From Caulobacter sp. RHG1 (GTDB lineage Bacteria > Pseudomonadota > Alphaproteobacteria > Caulobacterales > Caulobacteraceae): a stretch of 64,000 bases of DNA. The translations under genes were made by a program, and so were the position numbers. Location: positions 124,001 through 188,000 of the forward strand of contig NZ_SMZP01000004.1 of assembly GCF_013181195.1 (NCBI RefSeq). The letters are read 5' to 3'. The notes under the pieces are model-generated. The model made no database searches and was not told the DNA's origin. It was given only the letters and a program-made list of their open reading frames with translations. Positions 49,948 to 58,711 of this stretch are shown piece by piece; position 1 is the first letter of the stretch; the number at the start of each line of letters is the position of its first letter.

Positions 49948-51113
49948 CAGGTCTCCTTGTCGGGCCGGAAGGCGATTTCCGGCGGGGCGGGATGGGTGGG
50001 GCCGGCGGGTGGGTCTTCCTTGCCGGTGGGTTCGGCCGCGTCGGCGTCTTCGGCGGGCGCCTCGCGCATGCGGCGGGCCCACAGGATCACCTCGGCGACG
50101 GCGGCGAACAGGTCCTGGGGCACGATGTCGTCGATGTCGGCCTTGTCGCGCAGCGCGCGGGCCAGCTCGACATTGCGGATGATCGGCACGCCTTCCGCTT
50201 CCGCGGCTTCGCGCATGGCGGCGGCGACCAGGCCCTCGCCCTTGCCCAGCAGAACGGGGGCGGCGTGCTGGCTGGGATCATAGGCCAGGGCGCAGGCGAT
50301 GTGGGTGGGATTGACCACCAGCACCGAGGCGTCGCGGGCCGCCTGGGTGGCGCTCTGCTGCGACCATTCCTGGTGCATCTGGCGGCGCTGCGAGCGGACA
50401 TGCGGGTCGCCTTCGGCGTCCTTCATCTCCTGCTTGATGTCGCGCCGGCTCATCTTCATCTTCTTGATGAAGCTATGTTTTTGGTAGACGAGGTCCAGAG
50501 CCGAGACGAGCAGGAAGGCCGCGACGGCGGCGGCCGTCAGCTTGAAGGTCGCCCCGCTCAGAGCGTGCAGCACGTCGCGCGGTTCGTTGGCCGGCAGACG
50601 GGTCAGCTGCGAGAAGTCGCCAGCGATCACCAGCCAGCAGATCAGCAGCAGCAGCAGGGTCTTGGCCAGCGACTTGGCCGTCTCGACCAAGTTGTCCATG
50701 TTGACCATGCGCTTCAGCCCTTCGCCTGGGTTCATGTGCGACAGCTTGGGGGTCATCTTCTCGAGCGTGAACACCGGCCCGACCTGCAGGAACTCGGCGA
50801 CGGAGCCGACGATGGCCACCGGCAGGAAGGTCACCGCCGTCAGCAGCAGCAGCGCCTGGAAGGCGGCCATGCCGGCGATGCCGTAGGCCTCCCGGAACGG
50901 GCGATCGGTCAGGGTCAGCACCGAGTCGAACAGGGCGCTGATCCGCTGCAGCCCGAACGTCCCCAGGCACAGCCCGACCAGCAGCCAGGCGCCCAGCGTG
51001 ACCGTGGACGACAGGTCCTTGCTCTTGGCCACGTCGCCTTTCTTGCGGGCGTCGGACAGGCGCTTGGGGGTCGGCTTCTCGGTCCGGTCACCGGAGTCAT
51101 TCTTTTCGGCCAT
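49947..51113 (-). CDS. sctU: T3SS export apparatus switch protein SctU
   Basis: The 388-residue protein has four transmembrane helices (about residues 38-60, 82-108, 148-166 and 186-208) and a cytoplasmic domain with the autocleavage motif NPTH at 268-271 (LVVNPTHIACALAYDP). The SctU/FlhB start TEKPTPKRLSDARKKGDVAKSKDL is present. Autocleavage between Asn and Pro switches substrate class. The C-terminal tail is rich in Pro and Asp/Glu. The YDP after the NPTH region favours the injectisome branch over flagellar FlhB. It is co-transcribed with the FliO-type gene. Confidence 0.92.
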   Translation of the reverse strand: MAEKNDSGDRTEKPTPKRLSDARKKGDVAKSKDLSSTVTLGAWLLVGLCLGTFGLQRISALFDSVLTLTDRPFREAYGIAGMAAFQALLLLTAVTFLPVAIVGSVAEFLQVGPVFTLEKMTPKLSHMNPGEGLKRMVNMDNLVETAKSLAKTLLLLLICWLVIAGDFSQLTRLPANEPRDVLHALSGATFKLTAAAVAAFLLVSALDLVYQKHSFIKKMKMSRRDIKQEMKDAEGDPHVRSQRRQMHQEWSQQSATQAARDASVLVVNPTHIACALAYDPSQHAAPVLLGKGEGLVAAAMREAAEAEGVPIIRNVELARALRDKADIDDIVPQDLFAAVAEVILWARRMREAPAEDADAAEPTGKEDPPAGPTHPAPPEIAFRPDKET

Positions 51114-51346
51114 CGTCAGCCCTGCCCGAAGTGGTCGAGGCTATCGTTTTGCGCGAGCTTATCTGTCCGAATTTCAAAGTGTTTCCATGGTGAAGTTTCA
51201 AGCTCTACCATAGTATTTCCTGTGATGTGTCAGTATAAGGACCGTTTAAAAAGTCTTACTTGAGCTGTTGACAGGATTGATACTCGAAAGTTAGGACTTA
51301 TCAAGGCTGGGGAAAAGGGCTGGGCGCATAACATAGGGACGAGTTA
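51114..51346. promoter_or_regulatory. AT-rich divergent promoter region of sctU and the T3SS core operon
   Basis: This 233-bp spacer is much richer in A/T than the rest of the window. It includes TTGACAGG at 51269-51276, a possible -35-like element on the plus strand. Box E (51308-51321) lies near its right end. It contains no gene. Confidence 0.5.
51308..51321 (+). promoter_or_regulatory. TAGGG-WWWW-CCC-like box E (degenerate)
   Basis: TGGGGAAAAGGGCT keeps the GGGG-AAAA half of boxes A-D but not the CCC half. It lies 26-39 nt upstream of the lytic transglycosylase start, in front of the core T3SS operon. Confidence 0.35.
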
Positions 51347-52048
51347 ATGCGCAAGTTGTGCCTTAGTGTGTCAGCGTATTGCGTAATCTTGTTTCCGCCA
51401 TCTTTTGGTTTTGCATATGAATGTGAGACTTTCAGTGGTCTGAAGTTCAGCTCAACTCAACCGCTGAACGAAAAATTCTCTTTGGCGTTGGCCGATTGCA
51501 GCGCTGAAACAAAGTCGCAAGTCGGCTCTGAACAGCTCCGCCTCTACGAGTCGGGCGATGTCACCAAGGTGATTTCAGCGGGACGCTATGCGCCGGCCGT
51601 GACGACCGAGCCGGTGGCGTTCAAGGCGCCGGGGCGCGTCAGCTACGCCGATCACATCGCCACCGTCGGGCGCGATTTCAACATCGATCCGGGCTTCCTG
51701 GCGGCCGTCATGCACGTGGAATCGCGCGGCAACGCCAGGGCGGTTTCGCCCAAGGGCGCGCGCGGCCTGATGCAGGTAATGCCGGCCACGGCCAAGCAGA
51801 TGGGGGTCGGCGATCCGCTGGTCGAGCTGGACGACCCGCTGACCAATCTGCGCACCGGGGCCGCCTATCTGAAGACCCTGCAGCGCCGCTTCGGCAACAA
51901 TCTGGATCTCGTGCTGGCGGCCTACAACGCCGGCGAAGGGGCCGTCATGAAGTACGGCCGCAAGATCCCACCCTATCGCGAGACGCAGGGCTACGTCGTC
52001 AGCGTCATGGACCGTTACCGGGGCCTGCGCGCCGCGGGATCCTGGTGA
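51347..52048 (+). CDS. T3SS-associated lytic transglycosylase
   Basis: The 233-residue protein has a signal peptide (LCLSVSAYCVILFPPSFGFAYE). A catalytic SLT domain runs from about residue 100: the catalytic Glu125 in HVESRG, KGARGLMQVMPATAKQMGV, LRTGAAYLKTLQRRFG and VLAAYNAGEGAVMKYG. Such enzymes (IpgF, EtgA, HpaH) open the murein for the injectisome. The first 65 or so codons are AT-rich and use codons foreign to the neighbours, while the SLT part has the normal GC-rich style. It lies 19 nt before sctV and probably opens the core operon. Confidence 0.9.
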   Translation: MRKLCLSVSAYCVILFPPSFGFAYECETFSGLKFSSTQPLNEKFSLALADCSAETKSQVGSEQLRLYESGDVTKVISAGRYAPAVTTEPVAFKAPGRVSYADHIATVGRDFNIDPGFLAAVMHVESRGNARAVSPKGARGLMQVMPATAKQMGVGDPLVELDDPLTNLRTGAAYLKTLQRRFGNNLDLVLAAYNAGEGAVMKYGRKIPPYRETQGYVVSVMDRYRGLRAAGSW

Positions 52049-52067
52049 GCCGGCCGCGGAGCCCCCG

Positions 52068-54071
52068 ATGAGCGTCGAGACCTATCTCAAGCGCGCCCGC
52101 GTCGCGCCGGCCCGCGGCCTTGCGTCCCGCTTCAGCGACCTGTTCCTGGTCGGCGGGGTGGTGGCGATCGTCGGGCTGATGATCCTGCCGCTGCCGGCCC
52201 TGGCGCTGGACGCCCTGGTGGCGGTCAACATCTGCTTCGGCGTCATGCTGCTGCTGGTGTCGATCTACATCTCGACCATCACCGAGTTCTCGGTCTTTCC
52301 CAGTCTTCTGCTGATCACGACCCTGTACCGCCTGGCCCTGTCGATCGCCACGACCCGGCTGATCCTGCTGGAAGGTCATGCCGGGCACATCATCGACACC
52401 TTCGGGGTGATGGTCGCCGGCGGCAATCTGGTGGTCGGGCTGGTGGTCTTCCTGATCATCACCGTCGTGCAGTTCATCGTCATCGCCAAGGGCGCCGAGC
52501 GCGTGGCCGAGGTGGCCGCCCGCTTCAGCCTGGACGCCATGCCCGGCAAGCAGCTGTCGATCGACAGCGACCTGCGCTCGGGCCTGATCGACAAGGACGA
52601 GGCCCGCCGCCGCCGCCGCACGCTGGAGATGGAAAGCAAGCTGCACGGCAGCCTCGACGGCGCGATGAAGTTCGTCAAAGGCGACGCGGTCGCCGGCATC
52701 ATCATCGTGGTCATCAACCTGCTGGGCGGCCTGGCCGTGGGCATGTTGCAGCAGGGCCTCGATTTCGGCACCGCCATCCACAAGTACTCGATCCTGACCA
52801 TTGGCGACGGCATGGTCACCCAGATCCCGGCCCTGCTGGGCGCGATGGCCGCCGGCCTTCTGGTCACCCGCACCACCGACGAAGAGAACGACGGCCACCT
52901 GGGCGAAGCGGTCCGCGCGCAGTTCGCCGCCAAGCCGCGGGTGTTCCTGGTGGCCGGCGCGATCTGCTGGCTGTTGGCTCTGGTGCCCGGCTTCCCCGTC
53001 GCGGTGTTCCTGATCCTGGGCGGCGTGGCCCTGGTCACCGGCGCGCTGCTGGACGTGAAGATGCGGGGCGTCATCACCCAGCGCGTCGCCGGCCTGCGCG
53101 GCCAGGTCGCGCGCGAAGACGTCCCGGCCATCGCCCACACTCGCGCGCTGGAGGCCCAGCCTATGGTGCCGCTGCTGCTGGAGCTGGACGGCGCCGGCGC
53201 CCGCGTGCGCAACACCGCCGAGGTCATCCGGACCCTGGAGGATGTGCTGGACGCCTTCGAGTTGCGCCTGGGCGTCGCCCTGCCCAAGGCCTCGGTTCAC
53301 TACGGCGCCGAGACCGGCGAGACCCGCTGGCGCCTCCTGGCCTTCGAAGCGCCGATCGGCGAGGGGACCTGGGTCGATCCTGGCGAGATCAACGAACTGC
53401 GCGAAGCCGTCGGCCAGAGCCTTCGCCGCAACGCCGGCCTGTTCGTTGGGGTGCAGGAGGCCAGCAACCTCCTGACTCGCGCCGGCGCCGACTATCCCGA
53501 GGTGGTCAAGGAAGCCGCCCGCGCCCTGCCGCTGGCTCGCATCGCCGAGGTGCTGCGCCGCCTGGTCGAGGAAGAGATCCCGCTGCGCAACATGCGCGAC
53601 GTGCTCGAATCCCTGGCCGACGCCGGCCAGCGCGAGAAGGACCCGTTCTCGCTGACCGAGTTCGCCCGTGTCGCCCTGCGGCGGCAGATCTGCCACCGCT
53701 ACGCTCCCGACGGTCGCCTGCGCGCCATGGTGCTGGAGCCGGCCTTGGAGCAGCAGATCCGCGACGCCGTCCGCACCGGCGGCACGGGCCAGCAACTGGC
53801 CCTGGATCCCGAAGTCGCTCGTCGCATCATCGACGCCATCACCGTCATGGCCACGAACGCCGAAACGATGGTGCTGCTGACCGCGATCGACCTGCGCCGG
53901 CACGTGCGCAAGCTGATCGAGCCCGAGCTGTTCGACCTGGCCGTCCTGTCGTTCCACGAACTGCTGCCCAGCCTGAAGCTCGAGGTCGCCGGCCGCGTGG
54001 CCCTGCCGACCCAGACCCTAACCGTCGTCGAAAGCGACGGTCCTTCCCAAGCCGCCCCCGCCGCCGCCTGA
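52068..54071 (+). CDS. sctV: T3SS major export apparatus protein SctV
   Basis: The 667-residue protein belongs to the FHIPEP family. Eight transmembrane helices lie in the first 330 residues, with the signature TTLYRLALSIATTRLILLEGHAGHIIDTFG. The large cytoplasmic loop has PGKQLSIDSDLRSGLIDKDEARRRR. A cytoplasmic domain of about 320 residues forms the nonameric ring that receives chaperone-substrate complexes. The length fits SctV. It is followed after 15 nt by sctC. Confidence 0.94.
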   Translation: MSVETYLKRARVAPARGLASRFSDLFLVGGVVAIVGLMILPLPALALDALVAVNICFGVMLLLVSIYISTITEFSVFPSLLLITTLYRLALSIATTRLILLEGHAGHIIDTFGVMVAGGNLVVGLVVFLIITVVQFIVIAKGAERVAEVAARFSLDAMPGKQLSIDSDLRSGLIDKDEARRRRRTLEMESKLHGSLDGAMKFVKGDAVAGIIIVVINLLGGLAVGMLQQGLDFGTAIHKYSILTIGDGMVTQIPALLGAMAAGLLVTRTTDEENDGHLGEAVRAQFAAKPRVFLVAGAICWLLALVPGFPVAVFLILGGVALVTGALLDVKMRGVITQRVAGLRGQVAREDVPAIAHTRALEAQPMVPLLLELDGAGARVRNTAEVIRTLEDVLDAFELRLGVALPKASVHYGAETGETRWRLLAFEAPIGEGTWVDPGEINELREAVGQSLRRNAGLFVGVQEASNLLTRAGADYPEVVKEAARALPLARIAEVLRRLVEEEIPLRNMRDVLESLADAGQREKDPFSLTEFARVALRRQICHRYAPDGRLRAMVLEPALEQQIRDAVRTGGTGQQLALDPEVARRIIDAITVMATNAETMVLLTAIDLRRHVRKLIEPELFDLAVLSFHELLPSLKLEVAGRVALPTQTLTVVESDGPSQAAPAAA

Positions 54072-54086
54072 GCGCCTGGAGAACGA

Positions 54087-55976
54087 ATGACCGAACGTCG
54101 CGACTACCTCTCGAAGTCTCCCTTCCGTAGCGGCATGCTCGCCGCAGCGGCTTGGTTCGGCGTCCTGCTGGCCGCTCCCACCGTGCAGGCGGGCGAGCCG
54201 CCGGTCGGTGCGCGCACCGTCGACCTGACCGCGCGGGAACAGCCGATCGGCCAGTTCCTGCAAGCCTTCTACAGCCAGCTGGGCGTGCCGGTTTCGGTCT
54301 CGCCCGGCGTCACCGGCACCATCAACGGCCTGTTCCGCGGCCCGGCCGGCAAGATCCAGGCGGACGTCTCCAAGGCCTTCGACCTGATCACCTACTACGA
54401 CGGCTCGGCGGTGCACGTTTACACTGCCGCCCAGATCTCCAACCGCAGCTTCCCGCTGTCGGGCTCGGCCGCGCGCCGGGTCGACCGCAGCGCTCGCCAG
54501 CTGGGCCTGCTGGATGATCGCGACACCCTGCGCACCACCTCCGACCTGCTGGTGGCCACTGGCACGCCACGCTTCCTGCAGCAGATCGACGATCTGGCGC
54601 GGGGCGGAGCGCAAGCCGAAGCCATCTCGCCGACCTTGCAGTACCGGGTGTTCTACCTGCGCTACGGCTGGGCCGAGGACGTCAGCCTCAGCGTCGGCGC
54701 CAAGCAGGTGCAGATCCCGGGCGTGGCCTCGATCATCCGCTCGCTGGTCAGCACCGATCCCAAGGAGCGCGCCGGTTCCAGCGCCCGCACCGAAACCCCG
54801 ATCCCGGCCGCGGTGCAGGGGCTGCGCGGCCAGGGCCTGGCGACGTTGGGCACGCCCAACCCGTCCGGTCCCGCCTATTTCGACGCGACCCAAAACGCCA
54901 ATGGCACTCTTGGCCTGCCGCTGGCCTCCGAGCAGACCGGCGCCTTCTCGCCGCAGAACCCGGTGCGCGTGCAGGCCGACAGCCGCCTCAACGCCATCAT
55001 CGTCCGCGACATCGCCGAGCGCATGCCCGCCTACGAAGAGCTGGTCCGCGCCCTGGACGTCGAGCCGCAATTGCTGGAGATCGAGGCGGCGATCATCGAC
55101 ATCGACACGGGCCGAGCCCGCGACCTGGGCATCAACTGGCGCTTCGACGACGGCAACGGCGGCATCCAGTTCGGCCGGGGTCCCAACGCGCCGGCAGGTC
55201 TGGAAGACGGCGGCCTGATCCGCGGTCAGACCTCGCCCCGCTCGGCGGCGGGCCTGGTGGCCTCAACCATCATCGGCAATGGCGACTACTTCGCCGCCCG
55301 CCTGAACGCCCTGGAGACCGAGGGCGTCGCCCGGATCGTCTCGCGCCCGCAGGTCGTGACCCTGTCGAATATCGAGGCGGTGTTCGAAAACAGCCGCGAC
55401 TTCTACGTCCGCCTGGCGGGCGAGCGCGATGTCGACCTGTTCAACGTTTCAGCTGGCACCACACTGCGCGTCACCCCGCACGTGACCCGCGACGAGAACG
55501 GCGCGCGCATCCGCATGCTGGTCAGCATCGAGGACGGTTCGCTGACCAATGACCGCGTCGACAACATCCCCGTGGTGCGCCGCGCCGCCCTGAACACCCA
55601 GGCGATGATCGCCGAGGGCCAGAGCATGTTGCTGGGCGGCCTGACCGTGCAGTCCGACACCCGCGACACCAGCAAGATCCCGGTGCTGGGCGGCATTCCG
55701 GTGCTGGGCAACCTGTTCAAGGTGCAGTCGCGCAGCAGCGGCCGCATCGAGCGGATGTTCCTGATCACGCCGCGCCTGGCCTCGGTGGGGCAACCGCGGG
55801 CGATCCCCGCCGGCCTGCGCTACGACGCGCCGGTCCAGGGCGTGGAGAACGCGCCGCTGCCGCCCGCGCCGCCGCTGGCCACCAAGACCCGCTCGACCCC
55901 CGTCGCGGTCGCGCCGCCGCCACCCCCGCCTCCGCCGCCGCCCCCGGCGACCATGCAGCCCATCCCCAATCCTTAA
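54087..55976 (+). CDS. sctC: T3SS outer-membrane secretin SctC
   Basis: The 629-residue protein has a signal peptide (residues 15-36, AAAAWFGVLLAAPTVQA). N-terminal N0/N1 domains follow (ARTVDLTAREQPIGQFLQAFYSQLGVPVSVSPGVTGTINGLF), then N3 (RVQADSRLNAIIVRDIAERMPAYEELVRALDVEPQLLEIEAAIIDIDT) and a secretin core (ALETEGVARIVSRPQVVTLSN, GTTLRVTPHVTRDE, QSMLLGGLTVQSDTRDTSKIPVLGGIPVLGNLFK). It ends in a proline-rich tail with eleven consecutive prolines, probably unstructured. It forms the outer ring of the injectisome. Confidence 0.93.
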   Translation: MTERRDYLSKSPFRSGMLAAAAWFGVLLAAPTVQAGEPPVGARTVDLTAREQPIGQFLQAFYSQLGVPVSVSPGVTGTINGLFRGPAGKIQADVSKAFDLITYYDGSAVHVYTAAQISNRSFPLSGSAARRVDRSARQLGLLDDRDTLRTTSDLLVATGTPRFLQQIDDLARGGAQAEAISPTLQYRVFYLRYGWAEDVSLSVGAKQVQIPGVASIIRSLVSTDPKERAGSSARTETPIPAAVQGLRGQGLATLGTPNPSGPAYFDATQNANGTLGLPLASEQTGAFSPQNPVRVQADSRLNAIIVRDIAERMPAYEELVRALDVEPQLLEIEAAIIDIDTGRARDLGINWRFDDGNGGIQFGRGPNAPAGLEDGGLIRGQTSPRSAAGLVASTIIGNGDYFAARLNALETEGVARIVSRPQVVTLSNIEAVFENSRDFYVRLAGERDVDLFNVSAGTTLRVTPHVTRDENGARIRMLVSIEDGSLTNDRVDNIPVVRRAALNTQAMIAEGQSMLLGGLTVQSDTRDTSKIPVLGGIPVLGNLFKVQSRSSGRIERMFLITPRLASVGQPRAIPAGLRYDAPVQGVENAPLPPAPPLATKTRSTPVAVAPPPPPPPPPPPATMQPIPNP

Positions 55977-55991
55977 AGCGAGAGACGTCCC

Positions 55992-57200
55992 ATGCTGGCC
56001 CAGAACGCCGCCGTCGAACGCGACGACAATCCTGCCGAAGATCCCTTGGCCGACGCTGGCCCGGTCCTGATCCTGAAGGTCCTGGCCGGCCGGGCCCAGG
56101 GCGCCGCGGCACCGCTGGCCCTGGGCGAGACGGTGACCATCGGCCACGACCTGGACTGCGACGTCGTCCTGCGCGATCCCAGCGCCAAAGGTATTCGGCT
56201 GCGGCTGACCCCGGCCTCGCCCTCGGCCGAGGTCGAGGTGCTGGCGGGCGAGATCGAACTTCTCGGCCACGCCCTGACCGCGCCAGCCCATGCCATGCTG
56301 CCGGCCTATCTGCCGCTGATGATCGGCGACAACGCCCTGGCGGTGGGCGCGCCCGACAGCCCGCGCTGGAGCGAGGCCGAACGCCTGCTGGGCGCCAGCC
56401 AGCGTCCGGTCAATGACGATGAGGGCGAGGCGGAGCCCGTGCCGGCCTCGATGGCGTCCAGCGCCTTGGACGTGCTGGCCGGCTGGCGCTCGATCCTGGG
56501 ACGGGCCGGGGCGATGGTCCGCAAGACCCCGCACGCCGCCTCGATCCTGGTGTTTGGCGGAGCCCTGGCCTGCGTGACCTACGCCGCCGCCAACGCGCCG
56601 CTGTGGGACGCTCGCCGCCCCGACACCGGCCGGGTGCACGACATGCTGAGCCAGAATGGCTTTGCGCGCCTGGCCGTCAAGGACAGCCCTACCGAGGGCA
56701 AGGTGGTGATCGGCGGGGTGCTGGCGCGGGAAAGCGACAAGGAGCGCCTGCACCAGATCGTCGACACCCGCCGCCTGCCGGCGCGGATCGAGGTGGTGAC
56801 CGGCGAAGGCTTGGCCAAGAGCGTCGAGGACGTCTTCAGCGCCAGCGGCCTGCCGGCGGCGGCGCGGCCCGAGGGCCTGGCCGGCGTCCGCGTCGAGGTC
56901 GCCGGGTCCGCCGAACGCGTCGCCGAGATCGAGCGCACCGTGCGCACCGACGTGCGCGGCCTGCGGGCCCTGACGATCGAGCGCCGTCCGGGCGAGGACA
57001 AGGCCGGCAAGCTGTTCGAGGACGGTCCCGGCAAGCGCGTCGTCTCGGTCGTCGCAGGCGAGGCCGGCTTCGTCACCACGGCCGACGGGGCCCGCTACTT
57101 CACCGGCTCGGTCCTGCCCACCGGCGACCGGATCGTCCAGGTCGCCAGCCAGAGCGTCACCGTCGAGAAGGACGGCCGCACCACCCAGCTCATGTTCTGA
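55992..57200 (+). CDS. sctD: T3SS outer MS-ring protein SctD
   Basis: The 402-residue protein has a cytoplasmic FHA-like domain (about residues 17-115, LILKVLAGRAQGAAAPLALGETVTIGHDLDCDVVLRDPSAKGIRLRLTP). A linker and one transmembrane helix follow (AASILVFGGALACVTYAAANA, about 176-196), and then periplasmic ring-building modules (GFARLAVKDSPTEGKVVIGGVLA...). This is the SctD/YscD/PrgH architecture. It lies 15 nt after sctC and 36 nt before the needle candidate. Confidence 0.88.
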   Translation: MLAQNAAVERDDNPAEDPLADAGPVLILKVLAGRAQGAAAPLALGETVTIGHDLDCDVVLRDPSAKGIRLRLTPASPSAEVEVLAGEIELLGHALTAPAHAMLPAYLPLMIGDNALAVGAPDSPRWSEAERLLGASQRPVNDDEGEAEPVPASMASSALDVLAGWRSILGRAGAMVRKTPHAASILVFGGALACVTYAAANAPLWDARRPDTGRVHDMLSQNGFARLAVKDSPTEGKVVIGGVLARESDKERLHQIVDTRRLPARIEVVTGEGLAKSVEDVFSASGLPAAARPEGLAGVRVEVAGSAERVAEIERTVRTDVRGLRALTIERRPGEDKAGKLFEDGPGKRVVSVVAGEAGFVTTADGARYFTGSVLPTGDRIVQVASQSVTVEKDGRTTQLMF

Positions 57201-57236
57201 ACCACCCAACCCTCACTGCTTCACGGGAGAAAAGTC

Positions 57237-57557
57237 ATGTCGGATAGCGTCAACAACTTCGGTAGCGGCGGCTTCGGTTCGCTGTCGATCGCGCCGGGCC
57301 TGAACGGCTCCAACAGCAAGAACCGCCCGGGTTCGTGGTTCGAGGCCATGGCCCACGCTTGGGGTCAAACGCTGGACGCCCAGGCCACCCGCATCACCGA
57401 GCTGTCGGACCAAATCAGCGTCGGCGGCGAGGACAAGCCCTCGACCATGGCCATGCTGACGGCCGAGAGCCTGCGGATGAACTTCATGGCCAATTCGGAA
57501 TCCACCTCGGTCGACAGCGTCGGCCGGGCGCTGGAGACCATGGCCCGCAAGAACTGA
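57237..57557 (+). CDS. T3SS needle candidate (SctF-like position)
   Basis: The 106-residue protein has no signal peptide. It begins with a Gly/Asn/Ser-rich segment of about 30 residues, then two helices (SWFEAMAHAWGQTLDAQATRITELSDQI and PSTMAMLTAESLRMNFMANSESTSVDSVGRALETMARKN). A strong ribosome site (GGGAGA) and its place between sctD and the inner-rod candidate suggest an abundant early substrate such as the needle subunit. The sequence is longer than usual for SctF (about 80) and lacks clear family identity, so this is context-based. Confidence 0.6.
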   Translation: MSDSVNNFGSGGFGSLSIAPGLNGSNSKNRPGSWFEAMAHAWGQTLDAQATRITELSDQISVGGEDKPSTMAMLTAESLRMNFMANSESTSVDSVGRALETMARKN

Positions 57558-57565
57558 GGCCCGCC

Positions 57566-57958
57566 ATGTCCATCGAAGCCGCCAGCGCGGCCGGGGCTCT
57601 GGTTCCGCCGGACTTCCAGGTCACCCAGGCGCCCTACGGGGCGTCGATCACCGACGCGGTCCAGTTCCAGGGGGCCATGCACGCCGCCTACAGCAACGCG
57701 GTCCCGGTCAACGGAACCGAGCCGCTGGGCGGGGCCATGAAGGGCGCCTTCCAGCAGCTGGAGGTGGTCAACGGCCAGGCCTCCAGCCTGGCCGAACACG
57801 CCAAGGCCGCCGAGGCCAAGGGCGCGGCGGTGTCGCCCGGCGAGATGATCGGTCTCACCGTGCGCTGCCACGAGTTCATGTTCAGCTGCCAGCTGACCTC
57901 CAACATCGCCAACCGCACGTCCGACGGGCTGCAACAGCTGTTCCGTCAACAATCGTAA
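57566..57958 (+). CDS. sctI: T3SS inner-rod candidate SctI
   Basis: The start at 57566 gives 130 residues. The C-terminal part (SPGEMIGLTVRCHEFMFSCQLTSNIANRTSDGLQQLFRQQS) matches the SctI/FliE-like pattern of a helix followed by a conserved QLTS-x-x-AN-x-T-x-x-x-x-QL end. Early-exported SctI forms the inner rod between the export gate and the needle. It lies between the needle candidate and sctJ, the usual order F-I-J. Two cysteines in the export helix are notable. Confidence 0.75.
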   Translation: MSIEAASAAGALVPPDFQVTQAPYGASITDAVQFQGAMHAAYSNAVPVNGTEPLGGAMKGAFQQLEVVNGQASSLAEHAKAAEAKGAAVSPGEMIGLTVRCHEFMFSCQLTSNIANRTSDGLQQLFRQQS

Positions 57959-57970
57959 GGAGCGCGGGTC

Positions 57971-58711
57971 ATGCGCAGAGGCGTAATCGCCGGGGTTCTC
58001 GTCGCCGTCGCCCTTCTGATGGCGGGGTGCGCCGAGAAGGAGCTCTACGGGGGTCTCACCGAACGGGAGGCCAACGAGATGGTGGCGGTGCTGCAGAGCG
58101 CCGGCGTCGGAGCCTCCAAGGCGTCGAAGGACGGCAAGCTGTGGTCGCTGCGCACCGAGTCGGGCGACTTCCCCCGCGCGATCGCCGTGCTGCATGACCA
58201 GGGCTATCCGCGCGACAAGTTCGAGAGCCTGGGCGAGGTCTTCAAGAAGGAAGGCTTCGTCTCCTCGCCGATGGAGCAGCGCGCGCGGCTGATGTACGGC
58301 CTCAGCCAGGAACTGAGCCAAACCGTCTCCTCGATCGACGGCGTGGTGCAGGCCCGGGTGCACATCGCCGTGCCCGAGGCCGATCCCTTGGCCGACGAGC
58401 CCAAGCCGTCCTCGGCCTCGGTATTCATCCGTCACAACCCCGATGTCGACCTTTCCAGCCAGGTCGGCTCGATCAAGGCCCTGGTGACCAACTCGATCGA
58501 GGGCCTGCCCTACGACCGGGTGACGGTGGTGATGTTCCCGGCCCGCCCGGTGGCCGCACCGCCGCCGACCCCGGCCAAGTCGTTCACCGCGCCGCTGCTG
58601 GCCATCCTGGCCGCGATCGTCGGGGTGGGGCTCTACATCGCCTCGCGGATGAAGAAGAAGGCGCCGCAGCCGGTGCTGACTCTGCAGCCGACGCGGAGCT
58701 CGATCCCATGA
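57971..58711 (+). CDS. sctJ: T3SS inner MS-ring lipoprotein SctJ
   Basis: The 246-residue protein has a lipobox (VALLMAGC, Cys near residue 20) and the SctJ/FliF ring modules: KELYGGLTEREANEMVAVLQSAGVGASKASKDGKLWSLR, and LMYGLSQELSQTVSSIDGVVQARVHIAVPEADP with ASVFIRHNPDVDLSSQVGSIKALVTNSIEGLPYDRVTVVMFPA. A C-terminal transmembrane helix (PLLAILAAIVGVGLYIA) anchors it. Its stop overlaps the next start (ATGA). Confidence 0.94.
   Translation: MRRGVIAGVLVAVALLMAGCAEKELYGGLTEREANEMVAVLQSAGVGASKASKDGKLWSLRTESGDFPRAIAVLHDQGYPRDKFESLGEVFKKEGFVSSPMEQRARLMYGLSQELSQTVSSIDGVVQARVHIAVPEADPLADEPKPSSASVFIRHNPDVDLSSQVGSIKALVTNSIEGLPYDRVTVVMFPARPVAAPPPTPAKSFTAPLLAILAAIVGVGLYIASRMKKKAPQPVLTLQPTRSSIP

Noticed and set aside
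52005-53957. 650-codon frame antisense to sctV
   Set aside because: It is the same kind of GC-driven shadow; the protein is Asp/Gln/His-rich low complexity and sctV is certain.
55900-55976. Run of proline codons at the end of sctC as a frameshift or assembly error
   Set aside because: The frame stays open to a normal stop before the sctD ribosome site, and proline-rich tails occur in other secretins.
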